DNA of 34,213 bases, from positions 609,689 to 643,901 of the forward strand of contig WELB01000052.1 in assembly GCA_009602725.1 (NCBI GenBank), written 5' to 3'. The notes below the pieces were generated by a model. The model did no database searches and was not told the DNA's origin. It saw only the letters and a program-made list of their open reading frames with translations. How positions within the stretch are numbered: the stretch's first letter is position 1; every line of letters starts with the position of its first letter. Below, in pieces: positions 17,902 to 26,171 of this stretch. The DNA is from Spirogloea muscicola. Lineage: Eukaryota; Streptophyta; Zygnematophyceae; Spirogloeales; Spirogloeaceae. The translations under genes were made by a program, and so were the position numbers.

Positions 17902-19537
17902 GTGCTGGTGAGCCGCAGCGACGCCGTGGAGGACGGCAGGCCCGAGGCCCAGGCTGGCCCGCCGGAGCCGGTAGCCGCCTTGCCTGCCGGGACCGAGCCC
18001 GCCGGCCCCGCGGGCGACGGGGCGGCGACCGCGGCGTCGACTGCGGCGGGCGACAAGGCGTGGCTGTCGGACGACGGGTGGAAAGACCTCGGGCAGGCGT
18101 CCGCGGAGCTGGGCAAGAACGTGGCCGCTTTGGCTTCCACCGCTGGCAAGGAGGTCAAGGCGGCAGCACAGGAGCTCACAAGCAAGGTGAGGGCATATAA
18201 GGGGAGGTCCCAATGCAGACATTCCGAAGCCCTTTGAAGCTTCTGCTTGGCGCGCTTGCGGTTCTCACGTGCCTGCGAGCGGGAGACGGGTGCTCGGGCA
18301 TGTCAGGCTCGTTCAGGGGAGTACCATGTGGTGCAGTCATGGCGTTCAGCCCTTTCATCTGGTCTCCACGCCTGCTGGTCAGTTTGAGGCAGGATCAGCT
18401 AAGGGAGCTTGCATCTGACCGGGGTCTTCAAATTGGCGTGTGGAGTCAGATTGCAGGCACTGGCTTGAATGACTTGAGCAGCAAGCTGTCCACTTGGTGG
18501 ACTGCCTTGGACCCACCAAGTGCCAAAGAGCCGACCCCGCGACCAGAGCCGCTCAGCAACCGGACCCCTGGGTCCAGAGACGCTGCGGAAGCGAGCATGC
18601 AGACGCTCTTCCGCATCTCACCTTCAGAAGGTCTTATTGAAGGTTGATTCTTTGCCTTCTGGGCTTATCTTGGCAATCAGTATTGACGATCTCTCTGTAG
18701 AATTTGACACCTGTCCAACACATTTCCTACTATCGAAAACTCATGCAGAATGGTAGAGTGAGAGCATGCCAGGCAGTGTGATTTAAGGAATGTTCTCATG
18801 CATTTGAAGCATCTGAGACAGCACACATCTCTGATATGCCTGTCATGCTTCACACTCACAATCAGTTGGGCCCTGCGTCTGTTTTGTCTTTGTCGTGCTG
18901 TATAGCATTCCCGTGCACTTTGGTCCAAACATACCAGTGCACCCACAATGTCTACACAGCAGACATGCCTGTGGACTTCAGCGGCACTCTGTATATCTCC
19001 GACAAGCACCTCTGTTTCCACGTTTCGGCGGTTGAAAAGCGTACACGTGTGCCGGTATGCAATCACCAGTGAGACTTTTTCATTGTCGACCACTGTGTCC
19101 CTTCAAGAGAGGAGGAGAGCAATACCCCTCTTGCCTACTTAGGCATGTACTAAGGTACAATAGCTCGTTGTGCTGTCATCTATGTGCAGGTGATTGTGGA
19201 GCACACCCGCTTGACCAATGTCAGTCGAGAGAAAGCTGGCAAAAGTGACAAGTCAGATACTTTGAAGCTGTCTCTGGAACCAGGCAAATGGGTATGTTGA
19301 TAACTGTGACAATGAACAAATTGCTCCAGTGTGTATGGAAGGGGACTGAGCAGCATTGGTCGTGAAACATGGATATAGTGTTAGATTGAATGTAAGGTGA
19401 CCAAGCAGTCCACACTCATGAAAATGCGTGAATGTTGCTTGCAGTTTGCTGTGAAGGACTTTGCAGGACCTGAGGAGATTGAGTCAGCTCATGCTTTGCT
19501 CGAGCATCTTGTGGAGGCGGCACACATGTCAGCATGA
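17902..19537 (+). CDS. GRAM-domain protein, 5' end unresolved
   Basis: GRAM domains are lipid- or protein-binding folds of membrane-associated proteins; the specific role here is unknown. Exons: about 17902-18186, 18393-18630, 18906-19054, 19190-19291 and 19445-19537, with consistent phases. The first part is Ala/Pro-rich and then amphipathic (DDGWKDLGQASAELGKNVAA and STAGKEVKAAAQELTSK). The GRAM region begins at MQTLFRISPSEAFPCTLVQ and continues YQCTHNVYTADMPVDFSGTL, YISDKHLCFHV, VIVEHTRLTNVSRE, then KLSLEPGKWFAV. The protein ends EEIESAHALLEHLVEAAHMS. No ATG is in frame in the first exon (stop at 17872-17874), so an initial exon is missing. The ambiguous base N at 17901 sits at exactly this point. 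The pogo element is inserted 99 bases after the stop. Confidence 0.8.
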
Positions 19538-19636
19538 AAAAAATGGTGTGGGAAGGACATTGCTATATAGGGTACATATCTTTGTACAGATGCGTTGTGT
19601 ATATCTTAGATAGCATTGCTGCTGACTATTAGCATA

Positions 19637-19659
19637 CAGTCAAACCTTGTTATAGGCAC
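19637..19659 (+). repeat. Left terminal inverted repeat of the pogo element
   Basis: The 23-bp end begins CAGTCAAACC and ends TATAGGCAC, preceded by TA. It is identical to the reverse complement of 24050-24072. Confidence 0.95.
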
Positions 19660-20106
19660 CTCTCGATATAGGCACATTAGGGCAAAACCTCGATAGTGGC
19701 ACCATTTTGCGGGAAGCACTTTTTTACCCAGGCAAATGTGACTCGATATAGGAACGTGCCTGTATGTACAGGCACAGTTTTTCGGGGCAGATTTCCCCAC
19801 TAGAAGTGCCTATAGGAAAACAAATTCACATATATCCTATATTCTCTACAGGCCGGGTTTTCATGAACCGGGCGCGAGGGTTTGGGGCTTTACTGCCTCC
19901 AAAAGCCAGCGCAGAGCGGCTCATTACCGTCTCCCCGACGGCCCCCACCAGTCTCCATGTTCTCCCAGACGGCCCCCACCCTTCTCCAAGCCACGGCGTC
20001 ACGAGGCCCTCGTTGAGACCGCTGCTCGCCGCTAGCGCCGCTTCCAGGCGGTCGTTGACGGCTTCGTCTTCGTCGCGGAACGGAGCCTCGTCGGCCCACA
20101 GGAAAC

Positions 20107-20264
20107 AAGAAGAAAGTGCTCGCCCATTGAGAATAGGGGCTGGAATAACCAGCCCGAAAAAGAATGAACAGAGTACGAGAAGGGGGCCAGGGGAAGCGCT
20201 AAGTAACAGAAACAAAGCTGCTACGAGACACTCAGTAACCCCTGCTAAGCAGCCGCAGATCAGA
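20107..20264 (-). repeat. Tail block, inverted copy of 25378-25553, with stem-loop copy 7
   Basis: On the minus strand it runs GATCTGCGGCTGCTTAGCAG, GGGTTACTGAGTG, then CTTAGCGCTTCCCCTGGCCC, then the hairpin GGGCTGG/CCAGCCC with loop TTATT, then CAATGGGCGAGCACTTTCTT. The match to 25378-25553 is roughly 85-90 percent by eye, with indels. Confidence 0.8.
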
Positions 20265-21000
20265 GATGCTGGGCTCCTGGAAGTGGGTCCCCTGGCCAGA
20301 GCCAGAGGCAGCAGCGAGGGCTCTGCCGGCACGAAGGTGCAGCGCCCGGGCCATGGACCTCTGCAGCGAGACGGCCAGGCGCATTCGAAACACACGGCGC
20401 ACGGGAGCCGCCTTCTCGTCGGCCTCGAAGCGAGGCGAGGCTTTGGCGCCACCGCCTTCGCCTGCACCTCCTGCCACCGCCACCTGCGCTCGCGGCGCCT
20501 GCGGCAGCAAGCGGCAACCGCGGCAAGCAGCAACCTCTAGGTTGGAGGGGCCCTCCACGCGCGACTTATCCTTGGTGTAAGCTTCTCCTCCAACAGTCAT
20601 GGCTTCGAATTCTTGGTTGCTCGCACTTGCTGCTGTGAGGGCACGGCCTGCGCATGCCGTACACAACCACGATAGTCTTGAGCACTCTCGCCTCATTGCA
20701 TTGTGTTAGTCGCCTTTAAATGGCATACTTTGCTTGAGACAACTCTTCCTTGCAGCCTTCCGAGCTTGCTTGACCTACTTATGCATCTCCCAAGGGCTTC
20801 CTCCTTAAGGCTATGGCCGCACAGTGCCCCGTAAACATGCGAATCCTGATGTCAAGGGTATGCACGTTCGCGTCTTCTCATGCAGGAATGTAAACATGGC
20901 CACAGTGAAAAAGAACACTAGGGTCGGTTTCTCAAACCAAGACAGAAAACACATATGTGAACTGAAACGTCTCAATCCTTCATTTACCTAAAAGGGGGAA

Positions 21001-21063
21001 GGCGCGCGGGGCGCATGAATTGAAAGGGAGGCCAATTCAAGCCAATACATTGTTCAGGCAGAG
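21001..21063 (-). repeat. GAACAGTG-type dispersed repeat, copy E
   Basis: The minus strand reads TGCCTGAACAATG, TATTGGCTTGAATTGGCC, TCCCTTTCAATTCAT and GCGCCCCGCGCGCC. It ends 18 bases before the transposase ATG and points away from that gene. Confidence 0.75.
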
Positions 21064-21081
21064 TCGAGTGCAGACTAAACA

Positions 21082-23272
21082 ATGCTATATAATACGGAGA
21101 CAAAGGAGATTGCCAGAGAGGCAACGAAAAACCTTAGAAAACAAGTCAGTCGCACCAATGTTTGCAAAGTTCTTCGTGATGAGCACAAGTGGATGACAAT
21201 GCCTACGACAACCCAAGACCAAATGCGGCAACGAAATCCGAAGTGGAAGGATGTTGAGAAAGCCACTCTTTTATGGTTTCAAGATGTATGTAGTTTCCTC
21301 CCCTTTGTGGCTTGGTGCATGCTAATGCCCACCATGGAATCTGTGCATAACATTTTGATACGTCGTCGGTTTTGGGATGCACATGCTTGGAATGTGTTCG
21401 GTTGACTTGAGTACTGTATGTTGTCTTGATTGCAGAAAACTAAAACGGCACGACATATTACCGACGACCAACTGGTCGTCATGGCCAGCCACTTTGCAGA
21501 GAAGCTTGGTATTGCAGATTTCAAGGGGTCGAGAGGATGGTTGTGTGGCTTCAAGAAGAGATACGGCATCAAGGTGCATGCCATCCACGGGGAGGCTGCA
21601 TCGGCTGATGAAGCTGGTGTTAATCTAGCTCGGCTGGTTGTACCGAAGATTATCGAGGAAGGTGGCTATGGCCCCGACGACGTATACAATTTTGATGAGA
21701 CTGGTCTTTTCTGGAAGGCCAAGCCTTCCAGATGCAATGCAACAGGTCGGTGACTGCACTTGCTCAATATTTGGAATGGCAATGGATATAGCTGATATTG
21801 GATTGCTAAAGAAAACTCTTGAGGTAAATCTAACATCGGCATACATGTACCTGGACGTTGTGCAGGACCGGTCCAAGGTACCAAGGTAGAGAAGGAGAGA
21901 TTCACAATTGGTTTTTGTACCAATGTGACTGGGAATGACCGTCTGAAGCCTGTTATTATTACGAAGGCGAAGCGACCCAGGAGTTTTCCTCCTGGCTTTG
22001 ACCCGGATTTGCTACTCTTCTATCGGCACAATGCATCAGCCTGGATGACAGGGCAAGTGAGTTTTCATCCATGTGATTCAATCGAAAGTGATTCATGCTG
22101 TCGATCATTTGGCACCTTGAAGTGCGCACTCCAGTCCAGCCTGTTGTCATGCGCACTTATATGTGACGATGTGTCCATGCAGATATTCAGAGAGTGGCTG
22201 CGTCACATGAATTCGGAAGTGGCAGAACGTCAGCGAAACGTCCTTCTATTTGTGGACAACGCTGGAAGCCACACCCTCGAGTTGGAGATGATTGACTTGC
22301 ATGGATTGAGGGCCGCGCTCCTATCAAACCTCACGATTGTGTTCCTCCCTGCCAACACAACAAGCAAAATACAGCCTTTAGACGCAGGCATCATCGCGTC
22401 ATTCAAGAGTAGATACAAGAGTGCGCTAGTGTCATGGGAGGTTGGGCGCCTTGACGAGGCGGTGCGGAGCAGCCCCACCTTGACCACTGATCCCTTGCTC
22501 AACACCTTGCTCGACAAGAAGAAGCACAATATTTACGAGGTAAGCATCTACTCTTGCTTCGTCTGAGCTTGCTCTTGTACCATCAGGATGAACAATGAAA
22601 TAATGTGATGGCTACTTTGAATGTAGGCCATGATGTGGACGTGGAGAATTTGGCATGACATCCCGACACATGTCATTGCCAATTGTTGGCGCAAAACTGG
22701 CATCCTGCCCAACTTGCCTAACTGGGCCGTCTATGCAAGCACGCTTGCTGACGCCCACAACGCTGGGTCAGAAGAAGACGTATTCGATATGTGTGTCTTA
22801 CATGAAGCAATTGACAGCCTACAGCTTGGCCCGGACGCCCTCACGGCTTCTGAATACATCGATTTGCCAGGAGAAAATCAGGTGGGTACATTTATCGTAC
22901 TACTTGTCTTGTGTGTGGCGTTGTTCATCTAAGTGCATTGTGGACGGTACTTACATCTTCTATTGACGGTCTTAATAGGTGGAGTCTCCAATGACGGATG
23001 AGGACATCATAGCTGAAGTGATGCCCCCAGTGACAATCGTCGAAGAAGAAATCCCCGCCGACCTCCCACCACCGAGGATGACTCATGCGGAAGCCAGTGA
23101 CCATCTGAGGTGTTTCTCTCACTACCTCGCGCAAGAACTGCACTTTTTCGGTCCACAAGCTCTTCTTACGTGCGAACAATGGAGGAGCTCTGTGACAAAC
23201 TGTGCTCTGAGGAAGAAGAAACAAACAACAATCGAGGACTACGTGGCCTCCAACAACATGCACGACGAGTAG
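21082..23272 (+). CDS. Pogo/Tigger-family transposase (CENP-B-type HTH plus DDE endonuclease)
   Basis: This enzyme cuts and joins the element's ends at TA targets. Exons: 21082-21285, 21436-21745, 21866-22056, 22183-22539, 22627-22881 and 22979-23272; all phases agree and no stop interrupts the 536 residues. The N-terminal part is DNA-binding: a psq-like helix-turn-helix (EATKNLRKQVSRTNVCKVLR), then the CENP-B-type half (DVEKATLLWFQD, KTARHITDDQLVVMASHFAE, FKGSRGWLCGFKKRYGIK). The catalytic domain shows VYNFDETGLFWK (first Asp), KPVIITKAKRPRSF, NVLLFVDNAGSH (second Asp), FLPANTTSKIQPLDAGIIAS (third Asp) and NCWRKTGILPN. The C-terminal tail is acidic (MTDEDIIAEVMPP). The start is the first ATG after copy E of the dispersed repeat; an earlier first exon is possible. 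Confidence 0.9.
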
Positions 23273-24049
23273 GAGCGCGTCAGAGCTCGCTGGTCTTCAT
23301 TTTTCCATTGAGCTTGCAAGGCTCACCAATATCGAGCACGTCTTGAGGCTAGGTAGAGCTGAAATGTGCACTCCCTCGCTTCCTCCTACTTTCAGGTGCG
23401 CTTGCTTGCCCTCTTATGTGCAAGCAAGGCACCTATGCATGCTCGGGCCATATGTGCCCTTGCCGAGGCTGGTCCTCAATGTAGCCCACATCGCACTTTG
23501 CTTGTCTTAGCCAACCCCATCGACTTGCGGTCCCATCTAATGCGTCCTTACATCACCCTTGATATTACTAGTCAGCCTGCCTACACTTGTATGCGAGCTT
23601 ACAGTCCACCTCCTATCGGTGTCCTGCGATCTTGCATCATTGCATTGAGGGCGCGATGAGCGATGGTAGCCGCTCATTCTAGGTGCTGGCTCCATCACAA
23701 TGTGTCTTTTGTACTTGCTCACAAGTGAATTGCCATCTCGATTGCCGTGTTTCTCGAGCGGCTTCCCCTCCTTCGCCCCCATGGCCACCTTGAGAGTGGT
23801 TGCCACCATTGCCTGCGTTCGGGTGTCTCTTTGTGGTAGAAGTGGATGCCCATGTGGGCGATTGTGGTGCCAAGAGAATGATGCTTGCAACCACGTTGCC
23901 ACCTGAGCTTTGCTCATTCGCCAATTTTCCAATATAATATTGTATATTTGCTGATTGTCACTGTATAGGCACATTTGGGGGCAATAGTGCCTCTACAAGG
24001 ACACAAGAACCTCTCCATATAGTCACACATTTTCGCCAAACCGGCCGAC
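23273..24049. other. Transposase 3' flank inside the pogo element
   Basis: No second gene was recognised between the transposase stop and the right end. The last 100 bases carry several diverged inverted copies of the terminal GGCAC motifs, probably transposase-binding subterminal repeats. Confidence 0.5.
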
Positions 24050-24072
24050 GTGCCTATAACAAGGTTTGACTG
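24050..24072 (-). repeat. Right terminal inverted repeat of the pogo element
   Basis: It is the exact reverse complement of 19637-19659 and is followed by TA at 24073-24074. Confidence 0.95.
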
Positions 24073-24074
24073 TA

Positions 24075-24670
24075 GCTCCAAGCAGATCGTGACAGCCTTC
24101 TTATCAAGCCTTAGGCTCGTACTTTTCTGTGGTACCCACTCCTGGCTTTGGCCCATCTATTGCTAAGACGTGGCTTCGCGTGTGTGCTGATCCTCTTCTG
24201 GCTGGCTTCTGGACCGGCCTTGCCTATATAGCAATCAGCACCCTCGTCAGCAAGAAGTTAGCATGTCTTGTCTCCCTTTGGATGGCATTCGATTAGAGAC
24301 TAATAAGCTTAACAAGCTCAGGAGGCCTCCTTAAGCATGCTCAGAACAGCCTAGAAGTCAGAACTCGATCTCACATGAAGTGCGTTATCTAGTACGATGT
24401 GATGTCTGTGTATCATGGACTGCTACATGATCATTGGACTGGGAATTCACAAGCACGTCAATGCAGCATGCCATCGTGTGATCCTGTCAACGAGCAGGAT
24501 CTCTCTGGTCCTCGGAGTAAGCCTGGTAGAATTATATGTGCTCACTCGTGGGTACTGAAGTCCCCGTTTAGCTGGCCTTTGCACTGTTACCTATTTCCTC
24601 TTAGCTTAGGGCTTTGCCCTTTGTGTAGCCCCATTCGTTGCACTAGATGTTGCCTGGATCTTTTAGTAAG
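24075..24670. other. Intergenic DNA right of the pogo element
   Basis: No gene was seen. From 24536 the sequence (TCACTCGTGGGTACTGA) matches 4039-4061 and leads into copy C of the GAACAGTG repeat, which suggests a repeat unit of at least 190-210 bp. Confidence 0.5.
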
Positions 24671-24875
24671 TTTTGCCTGAACAGTGCCTTGGCTTGACTG
24701 GCCTCCCTCTCAAATCATACGCACCGCGCCTCTCCTCTTTCCTTTCATCATAGTCCATGCCACGGCTGGGTGGAGTGAGTAGTAGTCACAAGAAGCGGAA
24801 AACGAATACACAGAACACAGAAAAGGCGTGCGGTGCATGCGAAATGAGAGAGAGGGCAAATCAAGCCACTTCACG
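24671..24875. repeat. GAACAGTG-type repeat copies C (+) and F (-) in inverted orientation
   Basis: Copy C (24671-24745) reads TTTGCCTGAACAGTGCCTTG, GCTTGACTGGCCTCCCTCTC and ACGCACCGCGCCTCTC. Copy F (24821-24875, minus strand) reads TGGCTTGATTTGCCCTCTCT, CTCATTTCGCATGCACCGCA. Together they form a 205-bp structure with imperfect inverted ends, resembling a MITE or two opposed insertions. Confidence 0.6.
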
Positions 24876-25328
24876 TTTTGTTGGAAGAACAAAACAAATT
24901 CCAGATAGGGGCTACGGTTACATAACGAAATACACAACCAAAGGAGACCCTAGTACCCAGGAGTGAGCATATACATATGTCTGCCAGACTTATCTGGGGC
25001 GCCGGAGCACCACCCCGCAAGTTAGTGGCCTGGCTTAGTGCGCCGCCCAGCACGCTGATGTACGGCTGAGCCTGGAATGCTGCATAGGAAGCGAGAGCCG
25101 TATTCTGTGCACATGTCCAATACGATACAGCACTTCCTGACCCCTATTGGACTTTTTCTTCTGCTTTCACAGCCATCGCCAATTTGTGGGAAGAATTACC
25201 ATTCCATGCTGATCTTGAGCCTGGCAGGCATGTCCATCCTGAGCTCTCCCCCTGTCAACAGTCTGATGGTACATGAAGTGTCCGCTCAGACGAGTGACGA
25301 GATGGTAAAGCAACACTGTGTTCTTCCC
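24876..25328. other. Intergenic, no gene seen
   Basis: No supported coding frame. TTTTTCTTCTGCTTTCACAG followed by CCATCGCC near 25147-25176 looks like a left-truncated stem-loop repeat. Confidence 0.4.
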
Positions 25329-25440
25329 GACCTGCGGCTGCTTAGCAGGGGTTACTAAGTGTATCGTAGCTGCTTATTTCATCTGATCTGCGGCTGCTTA
25401 GCAGGGGTTACTGAGTGATTCGTAGCTGCTTTGTTTCTTT
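25329..25440 (+). repeat. 56-bp tandem duplication (tail motif)
   Basis: Two adjacent units (25329-25384 and 25385-25440) share GAYCTGCGGCTGCTTAGCAG, GGGTTACT and TCGTAGCTGCTT. The same motif occurs on the minus strand at 20233-20262 and, degenerate, near 3520. Frames crossing it end with similar residues (DLRLLSRGY), which is a repeat artefact. Confidence 0.8.
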
Positions 25441-25553
25441 TTGTGCTTGTTTTTCTTAGCGCTTCCCCTGGCCCCCTTCTCGTACTTTGTTTCATTCTTT
25501 TTTGGGCTGGCTTTTCCAGCCCCTATCCTCAATGGGCGAGCACTTTCTTACTT
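25378..25553 (+). repeat. Tail block, inverted partner of 20107-20264, with stem-loop copy 8
   Basis: It contains the second 56-bp unit, CTTAGCGCTTCCCCTGGCCC, the hairpin GGGCTGG-CTTTT-CCAGCCC (25504-25522) and CAATGGGCGAGCACTTTCTT. Its partner lies inside the pogo element, so the two copies are in inverted orientation about 5 kb apart. Confidence 0.8.
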
Positions 25554-25613
25554 CATATGTGCTAGCTTTCGGGATTTTCCTTGGCCCCTCCAACCTTTGT
25601 TCATTCTTATTTT

Positions 25614-25633
25614 GGGGCTGGCCTCTCCCAGCC
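25614..25633 (+). repeat. Stem-loop repeat, copy 9
   Basis: GGGGCTGGCCTCTCCCAGCC is preceded by TTTGTTCATTCTTATTTT, matching the same preceding context as copy 8. The unit CCTTGGCCCC...ATTCTT...hairpin is therefore repeated in tandem about 110 bases apart. Confidence 0.7.
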
Positions 25634-25639
25634 ACCGCC

Positions 25640-26171
25640 CTCTCGTTTGCAGGCGTCGGCAGGAGCAGGCTTAGGGTGTTGAAACGGGGTTGTGTCCGTC
25701 ACAGTGTTGCCCCCATGGACGGCAAGCAGGCGCCGAGGAGGGAAGGGTCCTGCACTCGTGTGCCGCCGCTTGGGAGAGGAAGTCTTAGACGGGGGGGAAA
25801 GGGGGGGATGCACCTGCCTACAGTATGCCAATGAGCAGCGCGGCACATTTCACGCTGGCAGATCCAAGCCAATCCTAACACAAGAAAAAGCCACGGATGC
25901 AGAGCCGGAGTGCCACGCAGGCGTCGCAGGAAGTCAGCCCCCCTGGCCACCCCGCGAGGACCGGCGCGCCCGCCGCCGCCGCCGCCGCCACCGCCGCCGC
26001 CGCCATCGCTGCAGGACTCGTGCGCGCCTCCTGCTGCGGCATCCGAGTGCCTCTTGCAGCACTCCGGGACTGCTGGCGCCCGCCTCCGGCTGCAGCATGG
26101 CGGCCGGCCTCGGCGCGGCGCCGGGCTGGGCGGCGCTGGCCGTTGTGGGCAGTCTGCCGTAATCGCCGGCC
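25640..26171 (+). other. 5' flank and probable leader of the SBP gene
   Basis: The stretch becomes very GC-rich, with a CCG/GCC run at about 25965-26010. Long Ala/Pro/Arg frames occur on both strands; none is supported by a domain. It is most likely promoter and 5' untranslated leader of the gene starting at 26172. Confidence 0.4.

Larger units (their letters stand above)
19860..21063 (-). other. Nested repeat-derived segment inside the pogo element
   Basis: This GC-rich block separates the left end from the transposase. On the minus strand it begins with copy E of the GAACAGTG repeat (21001-21063) and contains the tail block (20107-20264) with stem-loop copy 7 (20137-20155). Between them lies a 154-codon frame with an ATG at 20696, reading MTVGGEAYTKDKSRVEGPSN at an internal Met; it could be a captured gene fragment. 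The two long overlapping frames at 19764-20540 have no domain support. I could not find a target duplication for the nested block. Confidence 0.45.
19637..24072 (+). mobile_element. Complete pogo/Tigger-type DNA transposon (Tc1/mariner superfamily)
   Basis: The 4436-bp element has perfectly matching 23-bp terminal inverted repeats starting CAGTCAAACCTTG. It is flanked on both sides by TA (19635-19636 and 24073-24074), the target duplicated by Tc1/mariner elements. It encodes a six-exon DDE transposase with a CENP-B-like DNA-binding region (21082-23272). Subterminal copies of CGATATAGGCAC-like motifs occur inside the left end, and related GTGCCTMTA-type motifs inside the right end. The interior from about 19860 to 21065 appears to hold nested repeat material related to 25378-25553. 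Perfect ends and an uninterrupted spliced transposase suggest recent insertion. Confidence 0.93.

Noticed and set aside
18213-18647. 144-codon frame with a signal-peptide-like start
   Set aside because: Its first 60 codons fall in the GRAM gene's first intron (GTGAGG donor at 18187, CAG acceptor before 18393); only the later part is exonic.
19764-20540. Longest open frames inside the pogo element on both strands (258 and 235 codons)
   Set aside because: They overlap each other on opposite strands in GC-rich, repeat-containing DNA, have Ser/Ala/Arg low-complexity content, and lack domains; they look like chance openness.
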